Made by a program: the position numbers and the translations under genes. A stretch of 28,355 nt of DNA from positions 1-28,355 of the forward strand of contig CAJJNV010000025.1 of assembly GCA_905193225.1 (NCBI GenBank), in the 5' to 3' direction. Under the pieces are notes generated by a model. The model was not told the DNA's origin. It ran no database searches and worked only from the letters and a program-made list of their open reading frames with translations. Origin of the DNA: an uncultured Oscillospiraceae bacterium (lineage in GTDB: Bacteria > Bacillota > Clostridia > Oscillospirales > Acutalibacteraceae). Shown here one piece after another: positions 1-7,276 of the stretch (the first letter of the stretch is position 1; each line of letters begins with the position of its first letter).

Positions 1-22
1 CACCGCAAAAAGCAATTGTCAA
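1..22 (-). promoter_or_regulatory. Partial promoter of a gene beyond the left edge
   Basis: Bases 17-22 read TTGACA on the minus strand. They sit in a sequence identical to that around the promoter of the TasA-like gene at 218-1489 (bases 1561-1586). The -10 box would fall just outside the window. By analogy it should drive another gene to the left on the minus strand, probably a further paralogue. Confidence 0.6.
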
Positions 23-54
23 TGCCATTTTTAACCAAAAATAAGCAACTTTTT

Positions 55-62
55 TTGTCGAA
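55..62 (+). promoter_or_regulatory. Candidate Spo0A box (copy A)
   Basis: TTGTCGAA lies inside the longer match TTTTGTCGAAA (53-63), which fits the known 0A-box consensus. It is about 32 bp upstream of the -35 box at 17-22. The same element is present in copy B. Function is inferred from the motif alone. Confidence 0.4.
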
Positions 63-149
63 ATTTCACATGGCCTGTATTACCTGTCGGCGGCAATGAA
101 ATTTTGTTTAAGCAAAAGAAAAAGGGAATGCTTGTTGCCGCCCTTTTCG

Positions 150-182
150 AAAAAACAAGGGAGACTGAAGTTCGTCTCCCTT
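150..182 (-). terminator. Intrinsic terminator of the first TasA-like gene
   Basis: The stem AAGGGAGAC/GTCTCCCTT (157-165 and 174-182) is followed on the minus strand by a T-rich run from the A tract at 150-155. It lies 36 bp past the stop codon of the gene at 218-1489. Confidence 0.8.
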
Positions 183-217
183 GCCGGTTATGCTGTTAAA
201 AGGTGCATTAAAAACGA

Positions 218-1489
218 TTATTTGGCAACGACTTCGTACCAGTCGCCGTCCTGAACAACCTTATAACCGTCGGCAACAAAGTTTGCTGCAGGATTTTCCG
301 ACTTGCTGTTGGAAGGATCGTACTTATAGAACTTTCCGCCCGTAACAACGATTTTTGCAGAGCCGTTTTTATATGCATCGTCATAGCAGTTAAGAGTGAA
401 GTCAGCGCCGCCCTTGAAGGTGCCGCCCTTGATCTCTACGGTGCCGCCGGCATTGTAAATGCAGCTGTTGCCGTCTTTACCGAGGAAGGTGCCGCCTTCG
501 ATGGTCAGCTTTCCGCCGTTGTCAACGGTTACGGCAGTGATGCTGTCCCTGCCGCCCGAAGCGTCAACGGTGCCGTTGCCGGTAATAGTGAGATCGCCGC
601 CTGCGGTGACATCAATAACCGACTGATTGCCGGTGGAGGTCATTTTCTGACCGTTGAGATTAATGGTGGTTGCATATCTTACAAACCAGCCGAAGGAACG
701 GTCGGCGTCGGCACCGAGCAGGATGGAGGGATTTCTATTTTCAAGCTCATCATACAAAGCTGCGCCTGTTTGCTGAGCATCTTTACCTGCAACGGGATAG
801 GGCGCCTTTTCGTCATATTTGTTGTCGAAGCTGTCCGATTCGCTGCTTGCCTGGGTGGCGGTGAGAGCGAGAGAGAAGCGGATCCAGGGTGCGCCGTAGC
901 TTCCTCTGACGGTGGAATCCCAGTTGGCGTCATTACCTACGGTCTCGGGCATACGTACAACAAATGCGATATAATCGGCATCTGCATTAGCAAGAATGGT
1001 GCTGTCCTTGGTGTAGCTTTTATAGTCGACCATATTTCCGGCTGCGGCTTTAACAGCCTCGTCGCGGTTTGCAAAGGTGCCTTCTGCGGCATTGATGCCC
1101 TCGGCTACGCCGATCTCAAGATACTTGGAAAGAAGTATCTTCTCGCCCTTGCTGTTTTTGGCATACTGATATTCAAAGGTATCGATGGTGCGGAGGCGAT
1201 ATTTAAGAGCCAAAGAACCAAGGTTTGAAACCTTAAGGTAAACGACTTCGGTGTGGCCGGGCTCCCATTTGGTTTCCTCCGAGAAGAGGCTGATGTTTGT
1301 GGCGTCGGCATACTTTGTGCCGTTCCAATACTCAAGACCGACCTTAAGGTTGCCCGATACGATTTTATTAACGCCGGTGGTGGCGGTATCGGTGAACCAG
1401 GCAAAGGTCGAACCCACCAGCATTGCAAGACAAACGACCATAGCAAGTGCGCTTGTGAGCAATGCTCTTTTTGTGCTTTTGCTGTTCAT
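218..1489 (-). CDS. TasA/camelysin-like secreted protein with SipW-type signal peptide and beta-helix-type C-terminus (paralogue 1)
   Basis: 423 aa. The N-terminus (KR followed by a hydrophobic stretch ending GSTFAWFTDT, residues 7-35) is the signal-peptide and first-strand signature of TasA/CalY proteins processed by SipW-type signal peptidases. Residues about 35-225 resemble the camelysin/TasA fold (EPGHTEVVYLKVSNLGSLALKYRL). Residues about 285-385 hold short GG-x-(L/V)-x-I-x-G-G-T-F repeats of the kind that build right-handed beta-helices, followed by an NFVADGYKVV tail. The start has AGGAGG seven bases upstream. It has its own promoter (1554-1582) and terminator (150-182), so it is a monocistronic unit. 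The expected role, by family, is an extracellular fibre or matrix protein. The ligand-binding or stalk role of the repeats is inference. No sipW gene is in the window. Confidence 0.85.
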   Translation of the reverse strand: MNSKSTKRALLTSALAMVVCLAMLVGSTFAWFTDTATTGVNKIVSGNLKVGLEYWNGTKYADATNISLFSEETKWEPGHTEVVYLKVSNLGSLALKYRLRTIDTFEYQYAKNSKGEKILLSKYLEIGVAEGINAAEGTFANRDEAVKAAAGNMVDYKSYTKDSTILANADADYIAFVVRMPETVGNDANWDSTVRGSYGAPWIRFSLALTATQASSESDSFDNKYDEKAPYPVAGKDAQQTGAALYDELENRNPSILLGADADRSFGWFVRYATTINLNGQKMTSTGNQSVIDVTAGGDLTITGNGTVDASGGRDSITAVTVDNGGKLTIEGGTFLGKDGNSCIYNAGGTVEIKGGTFKGGADFTLNCYDDAYKNGSAKIVVTGGKFYKYDPSNSKSENPAANFVADGYKVVQDGDWYEVVAK

Positions 1490-1553
1490 TGTTTCTTTCC
1501 TCCTGAATAATTTTAAAGTTGCAATTAAGATTACGGATACAATTGCAGTCTAA

Positions 1554-1582
1554 ATAATATCACCGCAAAAAGCAATTGTCAA
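1554..1582 (-). promoter_or_regulatory. Sigma-A promoter of the first TasA-like gene
   Basis: Minus strand: TTGACA (1577-1582), 17-bp spacer, TATTAT (1554-1559). It gives a leader of about 55 nt before the ATG at 1489. The -35 half lies inside the duplicated spacer. Confidence 0.85.
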
Positions 1583-1613
1583 TGCCATTTTTAACCAAAA
1601 ATAAGCAACTTTT

Positions 1614-1621
1614 TTGTCGAA
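1614..1621 (+). promoter_or_regulatory. Candidate Spo0A box (copy B)
   Basis: TTGTCGAA within TTTTGTCGAAA, about 31 bp upstream of the -35 box at 1577-1582. The 11-base match is unlikely by chance in 28 kb, and it is kept in both spacer copies. Because the spacers are duplicates they are not independent evidence. Confidence 0.45.
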
Positions 1622-1707
1622 ATTTCACACGGTCTGTATTACCTGTCGGCGGCAATGAATTTTTGTTTAATCAAAAGAAAAAGGGAGTGCTTGTTGCCGT
1701 CCTTTTC

Positions 1708-1740
1708 GTAAAAACAGGGAGACGGAAGTTCGTCTCCCTT
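1708..1740 (-). terminator. Intrinsic terminator of the second TasA-like gene
   Basis: Stem GGGAGACG/CGTCTCCC (1717-1724 and 1731-1738), loop GAAGTT, followed on the minus strand by a T-rich stretch. It lies about 50 bp past the stop of the gene at 1788-3143. Confidence 0.8.
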
Positions 1741-1787
1741 GCGGTTGTTTGTTTGTGTATTGCCTTAAAAAGGTGTGTTAACCCCTG

Positions 1788-3143
1788 TTATGCGGCAACG
1801 ACGGTGTACCAAACATCGCCGTTTGCCTGAGTCTCTTTAATGACAGAATGGCCGTCTGCTACGAAGTTGGTGCCTGCGCCCTCGGCTGCATTGTTGGAGG
1901 GATCGAAGTTAACAAATGTGCCGCCGTTGACAATGATATTGGCGGTGCCGTTTTTGTAGTTGGCATCAATGCAGTTTAGTACATAACGGCAATCATTTGT
2001 GTCAACATCGGGAGTAACCTGGAAGAAACCGTCGTTTACAATCAATGTGCCTTTTTCAACATTAAAGACAGTGCCGCCGCCATGATATGTTCCACCATTA
2101 ACGGTAACGACAATGCCGTCCCCACTGACATGTGCTATATAGGGTCCACCCTTATATTCGCCCTCGGCAGGGTTGAGTTTATCAGTACACAGAATGCCGC
2201 CGGCCTGAGAGGCGTTGATAGTCGTATCCGCATTGATAAAGAATGTTGCCCAGTTGGCAGTGGCCTCAAGAGAGCCGGGGACATGCACCGCTGCGTTAAG
2301 ATCGATAACAGACGGGTACTTGATCACAAGACGATCCTTTGCTTCGGTTTTTGTTGCATCTGCCTCAATATATTCGGCAATGGTAATACCGCCGCCCGAA
2401 GCGAAGGCATTCTTGGCCTCTTCATAATTAGTGACTGTATACATCGCACCCGAGGGAGAGTAGGCGGCATATTTATCGTACTTGTTGTCAAAGCTGTCGT
2501 TCTCCACGGTATCCTGAGTGGCATAAACGGTGATGCCCAGGTCGATGGACGGAGCAGCTGCGTCCGTCTTATAGTTGGCTTCATTGCCTACGGTGGTAGG
2601 CATCCAGACAACCAGAGTCACGATCTTCTCGCTGTTGTTCTCGCCGGCAAACAGGTGATCCTCTTTGCTGTAGCCTTCCTTGATAAGCTTGCTATCCGTT
2701 GCAGCGGCCACCAGATTGTCACGGCCGAGGCTGCTTTGGTCGTCATTCAGCACGGCAAAGCGGATGTAGTCGGACAGATTAAATGTATTGTTGTAGATAT
2801 TGGTGCTGCCCGCTTCGCCTGCAATGTTGATGCCCAGCTTATACTTGAGAGCCAGTGAGCCGGCATTGCGGATCTTCAGCACCACATACTCCACATGACC
2901 CGGCTCCCACAGAGCGTCGTCATTGAACACCGATGTATTTTTATCTGCCTTCTTGAACTCCCCGCCGGTGCTGTTGTTCTTGTACGACAGCTCGATGTCC
3001 AGGTTACCCGCCTGAATCTTGTTGACGCCGGTGGTGGCGGTATCGGTGAACCAGGCAAAGGTCGAACCCACCAGCATTGCAAGACAAACAATCATGGCAA
3101 GTACGCTTGTGAGCAATGCTCTTTTTGTGTTTTTGCTGTTCAT
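1788..3143 (-). CDS. TasA/camelysin-like secreted protein with SipW-type signal peptide and beta-helix-type C-terminus (paralogue 2)
   Basis: 451 aa. It has the same layout as the neighbour at 218-1489: SipW-type signal peptide and WFTDTATTGVNKI (residues 1-43), a TasA/camelysin-like region to about 245, then beta-helix-type repeats (GGTYHGGGTVFNVEKGTLIV and similar) and an NFVADGHSVI tail. The first 119 bases differ from paralogue 1 at only five positions, while the rest is strongly diverged. I chose the ATG at 3143 because GGAGGGG lies just upstream. A longer in-frame TTG start at 3158 would place that ribosome site inside the gene. The promoter at 3205-3233 differs from that of paralogue 1. 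Probable extracellular matrix or fibre protein by family. Confidence 0.85.
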   Translation of the reverse strand: MNSKNTKRALLTSVLAMIVCLAMLVGSTFAWFTDTATTGVNKIQAGNLDIELSYKNNSTGGEFKKADKNTSVFNDDALWEPGHVEYVVLKIRNAGSLALKYKLGINIAGEAGSTNIYNNTFNLSDYIRFAVLNDDQSSLGRDNLVAAATDSKLIKEGYSKEDHLFAGENNSEKIVTLVVWMPTTVGNEANYKTDAAAPSIDLGITVYATQDTVENDSFDNKYDKYAAYSPSGAMYTVTNYEEAKNAFASGGGITIAEYIEADATKTEAKDRLVIKYPSVIDLNAAVHVPGSLEATANWATFFINADTTINASQAGGILCTDKLNPAEGEYKGGPYIAHVSGDGIVVTVNGGTYHGGGTVFNVEKGTLIVNDGFFQVTPDVDTNDCRYVLNCIDANYKNGTANIIVNGGTFVNFDPSNNAAEGAGTNFVADGHSVIKETQANGDVWYTVVAA

Positions 3144-3204
3144 TTTAAACCCCTCCAAAAAGAATTATATTACAATATAAATGATACATTTAATTGCATT
3201 TATT

Positions 3205-3233
3205 ATCATAGCACTTTAACAAGTTCTTGTCAA
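3205..3233 (-). promoter_or_regulatory. Sigma-A promoter of the second TasA-like gene
   Basis: Minus strand: TTGACA (3228-3233), 17-bp spacer, TATGAT (3205-3210). An imperfect inverted repeat, ACAAG..CTTGT (3219-3230), overlaps the -35 box and could be an operator. That last point is inference. Confidence 0.85.
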
Positions 3234-3353
3234 TAATTCATAGAAAAAGGATTTAATTTCTGCGAAACGACGAAAAATATAAAAAACGACGGATTTTCCT
3301 GTCAAAAGATGAAAAATCCATCATGATGATGTGCCGAGTGTAAAAGCGGATAA

Positions 3354-3560
3354 AGCAAAAAAAAAGCAGCTGCGATACGCTGAGGCGGTCAGCGCAAGCT
3401 GACAGGAGGGCGGCCGACAGCGGCAGCCGGGGATCGCAATATAATGAAATCGGCTTTTCCGATAGGAGTGCAGATTACTGCGCCCTCCGATCTCGGCAAG
3501 GCCGAGAAAGCCTCAGCGGGTGGGCAACGATACTGTCCCGGCGGTCGGTATGAAACCTGT
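3354..3560 (-). ncRNA. Candidate structured ncRNA with pseudoknot, possibly raiA-class
   Basis: Helices seen in the sequence: CGCTGAGGC (3378-3386) with 3510-3518, 9 bp; GTCAGC/GCTGAC (3388-3403); GGAGGGCG (3405-3412) with CGCCCTCC (3481-3488); ATCGG/CCGAT (about 3449-3463); TCTCGGC/GCCGAGA (about 3491-3507). The 3426-3431 segment also pairs with 3537-3542, which crosses two of those helices and makes a pseudoknot. On the minus strand the structure ends in GCAGCTGC followed by nine Ts (3365-3357), which sets the orientation. There is no ORF of interest. Size, pseudoknot and Clostridial host would suit the raiA RNA motif, but I could not compare it to that model. It could instead be an unnamed RNA or a complex 3' UTR. 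The exact 5' end is not determined. Confidence 0.55.
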
Positions 3561-3587
3561 TATTTTAGGTATATTTCGTTTACGATA

Positions 3588-3652
3588 TGTTTGCGGTTGC
3601 GTCAGGTTGCGGTAAATTGCGGTACATTTGCGGCGTTGCTTTTGCGGGGCGG
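3588..3652. repeat. Short TTGCGG repeats in near helical phase
   Basis: TTGCGG or close variants recur at about 3591, 3597, 3607, 3617, 3628 and 3641, mostly about 10 bp apart. They lie upstream of the candidate ncRNA as read on the minus strand. They could be binding sites on one DNA face or simple low complexity. Confidence 0.4.
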
Positions 3653-3705
3653 TAATGTACAGGGGCGGCGTGCAGGGGCGGCCGACAGCGGTGTGAAAGT
3701 AACAG

Positions 3706-4617
3706 TTAAAATCCCGAAAGGTCAAAATCAGGGGTATATTCCTCTTTGGCCGAGCTTCTTTCCTGGCAAAAGCCGTAATCGACCCCTTTTTTGACCATAT
3801 AATCGTACACCCTGTTGTATTCAAAGGTGGTAATCCGCCGATTAAGCTCCTTAAAGGGGAGAGATTTGTCTTGGGGCGGGGTATATTGGCTCATAAGGCT
3901 GAAAAGCACCGTGCCCTTTTCAAAGGTATCGGCAAAAAGGTCAATAACTCCGTAGGAATTTTTCAGATGCCCGGGAAGCACAAGGTGACGGACTATCATT
4001 CCCGATTTCAGCATACCGTCCTCGCCGAATTTGCAGGGGCCGACCTGACGGTACATTTCCTTTAAGGCCGAAAGGGCGGTTTGCGGATAATCCTGTGCGG
4101 CCGAAAAAGCGGCCGAAAGGGAGGAGTCGGAATATTTAAAATCGGGGAGATATATCTGAATCTTGCCCTCCAACGCTTTAAGGGTATCGACCGATTCGTA
4201 TCCCCCGCAGTTGTAAACAACGGGGATAGAGGGACGGTAAATTGACAGGGCGGCCAAAATTGCCAAAGAAAAATGGGTGGGAGTGACAAGATTGATGTTG
4301 TTTACCCCGCTTTTGTCAAGCTTTTTGAAGATTTCAGAAAGCTCATAAACGGTTATTTCCCGCCCGAAAACGTCGCGGTTGATTTTTTTGTTTTGGCAAA
4401 AAACGCATCTTAAATTACAGCCCGAGAAAAATATTGCTCCCGAGCCTTTGTCCCCGCTGATACAGGGCTCTTCCCAAAAATGGGTCATAACCTTGGCCAC
4501 AACGGGATTTTCCGAAACGCGGCAAAAGCCTGCCCGGGACAGGCGGGAAACCCCACACCGTCTCGGGCAAGCAAAACAAGGTTCAGTTTTTAAAGATGAA
4601 AAAAACAAATCATTCAT
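3706..4617 (-). CDS. PflX-type radical SAM protein (COG1313-like)
   Basis: 303 aa. An N-terminal cysteine cluster C14-x2-C17-P-R-x2-C21-G-V, with C32, precedes the radical SAM motif C67-x3-C71-x2-C74 (SGCNLRCVFC). The two together are typical of the PflX branch related to pyruvate formate-lyase activating enzymes. Such proteins bind a 4Fe-4S cluster and S-adenosylmethionine and generate a 5'-deoxyadenosyl radical. The target of this branch is not established. The length is normal. The start at 4617 has only a weak ribosome site. It follows the pseudokinase by 73 bp on the same strand and is probably the last gene of a yebC-led operon. There is no obvious glycyl-radical enzyme in the window. 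Confidence 0.8.
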   Translation of the reverse strand: MNDLFFSSLKTEPCFACPRRCGVSRLSRAGFCRVSENPVVAKVMTHFWEEPCISGDKGSGAIFFSGCNLRCVFCQNKKINRDVFGREITVYELSEIFKKLDKSGVNNINLVTPTHFSLAILAALSIYRPSIPVVYNCGGYESVDTLKALEGKIQIYLPDFKYSDSSLSAAFSAAQDYPQTALSALKEMYRQVGPCKFGEDGMLKSGMIVRHLVLPGHLKNSYGVIDLFADTFEKGTVLFSLMSQYTPPQDKSLPFKELNRRITTFEYNRVYDYMVKKGVDYGFCQERSSAKEEYTPDFDLSGF

Positions 4618-4690
4618 ATTTTTCCGATGGCCGCTTATAAACAGCCTCTATCCGATGATTTTTATCGACAGACATTTGTCCGCAGGGCTC

Positions 4691-6472
4691 TTAATCGTTA
4701 TCCCCGCCGCCGTTATTGCCATTGGCAGGATCGTCGACCTGGGCGGTGTCGGAGCTGTCCTTTGAAGTGTCGGGCTTGGAGACGTGGGAGGTGGTTTTGC
4801 TTTCGGAAGGCTTTGAAGCGGGAACCGAGGACTCCTGGGTGTTGCTGACGTAGATCTTTATGGGCATATTTACGTCGTAATTCTTGGTTCCGCTTGAAGG
4901 TTCAACCTCGATGACCTTGCCGTATTTAACCGAGTCGGAATACTTCTCGACCTTGCTTATGTTGGCGGGAGAAAATCCGAGGGAAACAAGCTGCAGCGCC
5001 GCTTCTTCATAGGATTTGCCCGAAAGGTCGGGAATGGTGGCGGTGGAGGGACCGAGGCTGATGACCACCGAAATGTCCTGCTTTTGGTCGGCGGGGAACT
5101 CGGTGCCGTCATCAACGCTCTGTTCCATAATCTCGCCGGCGGCATAGTTGGTGCTATATTTCTTTTCCGAAACGGTCAGATTGTATATGCTGCTGTATTT
5201 TGAAACGGCGTCGGTGTATTTAAGGCCGGTGATGTCCGAAACCTTAAGGGTCATACCCGAGTCCACATAGCTGAGCGCCGTGTCGGTGCTGATGACCGAC
5301 GGCTCGGGAGTGGACTCTTCGTTGTTTCCGAAAATTCGATCTTTTAAAACAAAATTGTACAGCAGCGCAAGAACAATAACCGTCGCTATCATGGCGATGA
5401 GTGCATATGTAACGCCGCGCCCCTTGGAATCCTTTCCGTTTTCGCTTTCGGACCGGTCGTCGGCTGTGGAAACGGTGTCGTCGTCATCGCTGTCATCAAT
5501 AATTGTGCTGACCGGAGCGGAGGAGGAAAACTCGTTTCTCAGCTCCTCTGCCGACGAGGTGCGGTCGGCCGGCATTACCTGAAGGGCGTTTGCCAGAGCC
5601 ACAAGGGCATGGCGGGGAATGGAACGGGTAACTGCGGCGGGAATGGTCAGACTGTCGTTGGAGGCACGCTCGGTTGCGACCGGCGGATCTCCGCCTACAA
5701 GGGCTCTGTAAATAACGGCGGCAAAGGCATAAATGTCGGTCTGAGGACCTTTTTTGCCTTCAAATCCGTATTGCTCAATGGCCGAATATCCTGCAAAAAG
5801 CTCGGTTCTCAGATCGCTTCTCTTGTCTCTTAAAGCCGGAACGGCAAAGCAAGAAAACTTTATCTTTCCCTCTCTTGTCAGCAGCAGGGTTTTAGGCGAA
5901 ATGCCTCCGTGGAAGATGCCCGCATTGTGCAGCGCCGAAAGGGTGCCCAGTGCCGGCATGAGAAGCTGGCGGGTCTGCTCGAAGGAAAGCACGTTTCCGT
6001 TGCGTTTAAGGAAATCCTCAAAGGTTATGCTTTCGATGTATTCGCTTATGCGATACCCCGTTCCGTTTGCCTCGAAAATATCATAAACCGGAATGAGTGC
6101 GGGAAGCTCTCTCATTCTACCGAGATCCCTTGAAAGGGCAAGAAACTCACCCAGGTGGGCATCGTAGGAAGCCTTGAACTGAGGCTTCACGTCAATGGGA
6201 AGGGCGTCGATCTTACGGTCGATCATTTCGGTGGGAAGAAACTCACGGATGTATATGGGAGCCTGAAGAGTGTTGTCCCAGCCCATATATGTGGCGCCTT
6301 CTCCGTCGTTTGAAATGAGTTTTCCCACAAGGTATCTGTCCTCAAGCCAAACCTTTGGCGGCATAAAGGGGGCGGTCTGAAGATGATCGTCGTGATAGCC
6401 GCAGAAGGGGCAGGTGTCGGCTCCGCCGTTGTCCTTCATACAACCGAGGCAGAGGTTTTCAACGTTTTGCAT
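4691..6472 (-). CDS. Membrane PASTA-domain pseudokinase with N-terminal zinc ribbon
   Basis: 593 aa. Order: zinc ribbon (C8/C11 and C21/C24), protein-kinase-like fold (about 45-315), acidic/serine linker, one transmembrane helix (about 354-375), two PASTA-like repeats (about 404-474 and 475-544), then a Ser/Thr/Pro and Asn/Gly-rich tail outside the cell. The kinase fold is clear (GYSAIEQYG, DIYAFAAVIYRAL), but key residues are lost. The usual VAIKE reads IYIRE (R76). The HRD motif reads HGG (188-190). DFG is replaced by CFA (208-210). So it is probably catalytically dead and acts as a sensor or scaffold, with PASTA repeats likely reading cell-wall muropeptides. AAGGAG lies nine bases before the start. 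It is 33 bp downstream of yebC and probably in its operon. Confidence 0.85.
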   Translation of the reverse strand: MQNVENLCLGCMKDNGGADTCPFCGYHDDHLQTAPFMPPKVWLEDRYLVGKLISNDGEGATYMGWDNTLQAPIYIREFLPTEMIDRKIDALPIDVKPQFKASYDAHLGEFLALSRDLGRMRELPALIPVYDIFEANGTGYRISEYIESITFEDFLKRNGNVLSFEQTRQLLMPALGTLSALHNAGIFHGGISPKTLLLTREGKIKFSCFAVPALRDKRSDLRTELFAGYSAIEQYGFEGKKGPQTDIYAFAAVIYRALVGGDPPVATERASNDSLTIPAAVTRSIPRHALVALANALQVMPADRTSSAEELRNEFSSSAPVSTIIDDSDDDDTVSTADDRSESENGKDSKGRGVTYALIAMIATVIVLALLYNFVLKDRIFGNNEESTPEPSVISTDTALSYVDSGMTLKVSDITGLKYTDAVSKYSSIYNLTVSEKKYSTNYAAGEIMEQSVDDGTEFPADQKQDISVVISLGPSTATIPDLSGKSYEEAALQLVSLGFSPANISKVEKYSDSVKYGKVIEVEPSSGTKNYDVNMPIKIYVSNTQESSVPASKPSESKTTSHVSKPDTSKDSSDTAQVDDPANGNNGGGDND

Positions 6473-6505
6473 TGTATTCAGCTCCTTAAAAAGAATGGGT
6501 CGGCA

Positions 6506-7237
6506 TTACTCGGGCATATTCTCCCAGTTGTGCCAAACGGCCTGAATGTCGTCGTTTTCTTCAAGCATATCGATGAGCTTTTGCATTTTAACCGCATTGT
6601 CGGGATCATTTATCGAAGCGCCGGTAGAGGGGATGTATTCCACCTCGGCGCTGACAAAGCCGTATCCTTTGGCATCGAGTGCATCGCGCACGGCTCCGAG
6701 ATCGTTGGGCTCGGTGGAAATCTCAAAGACCTCGCCGTCGGAATTGAAATCGGATGCCCCTGCGTCGAGAGCGTCCTCCATAACCGTATCTTCCGAAAGT
6801 CCCTCGGCCGCTATGCGAAGCATACCGGTACGGTTGAACATAAACATAACCGATCCGGGCTGACCGAGATTGCCGCCGTTTTTGTCGAAATAGTGGCGAA
6901 GATCGCCGGCGGTGCGGTTGCGGTTGTCGGTCAGTGTTTCGACTACGACGGCCACACCCTCGGGACCGTATCCTTCGTAAGTGATGTTTTCATACTCTCT
7001 GCCGTCGCCCTCACCGGCAGCTTTTTTGATTATGCGGTCGATGTTGTCGTTGGGAACGTTGTTGGCCTTGGCCTTGGCGATGCAGTCGCGGAGCTTGGAG
7101 TTGTTTTCGGGATCGGGACCGCCCTCTCTTACCACAATGGCCATCTCACGGCCGATTTTGGTAAAGATCTTGGCCTTCTGGGCGTCGGTTTTTTCTTTCT
7201 TTCTTTTTATGTTGTTCCACTTGGAATGTCCTGACAT
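6506..7237 (-). CDS. yebC: YebC/TACO1-family regulatory protein
   Basis: 243 aa, full family length. The N-terminus MSGHSKWNNIKRKKEKTDAQ and the internal GPDPENNSKLRDCIAKAKANNVP are diagnostic of YebC/TACO1. Bacterial members have been described as transcriptional regulators and, more recently, as helpers of ribosomes at difficult sequences such as polyproline. The sequence cannot tell which applies. GGAGG lies upstream of the ATG. A clean promoter at 7277-7305 drives it, back to back with the birA promoter. It appears to be the first gene of an operon with the pseudokinase and the radical SAM protein. Confidence 0.95.
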   Translation of the reverse strand: MSGHSKWNNIKRKKEKTDAQKAKIFTKIGREMAIVVREGGPDPENNSKLRDCIAKAKANNVPNDNIDRIIKKAAGEGDGREYENITYEGYGPEGVAVVVETLTDNRNRTAGDLRHYFDKNGGNLGQPGSVMFMFNRTGMLRIAAEGLSEDTVMEDALDAGASDFNSDGEVFEISTEPNDLGAVRDALDAKGYGFVSAEVEYIPSTGASINDPDNAVKMQKLIDMLEENDDIQAVWHNWENMPE

Positions 7238-7276
7238 AAAGTCGTCCTCCGATTAAAAAAATAAAATTATCACTTT

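Larger units (their letters stand above)
1..183. repeat. Duplicated terminator/promoter spacer, copy A
   Basis: Bases 1-183 match 1561-1741 with only scattered substitutions and two one-base gaps (roughly 94% by eye). On the minus strand each copy holds the terminator of one TasA-like gene followed by the upstream region and -35 box of the next. The match stops just after the terminator stem, so the duplicated unit is regulatory spacer rather than coding sequence. Confidence 0.9.
1561..1741. repeat. Duplicated terminator/promoter spacer, copy B
   Basis: This is the second copy of the 1-183 sequence. It lies between the stop of the gene at 1788-3143 and the start of the gene at 218-1489. It contains the terminator stem, the candidate 0A box and the -35 box. 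Confidence 0.9.

Noticed and set aside
3144..3158. Upstream TTG start for the second TasA-like gene
   Set aside because: It would put the GGAGGGG ribosome site inside the coding sequence. The ATG at 3143 also aligns with the start of the paralogue.
3360..3560. Reading the structured RNA on the plus strand because one loop is then GCAA
   Set aside because: The T9 run follows the structure only on the minus strand, and the plus strand has no good terminator. Stems are strand-symmetric, so a single loop is weak evidence.
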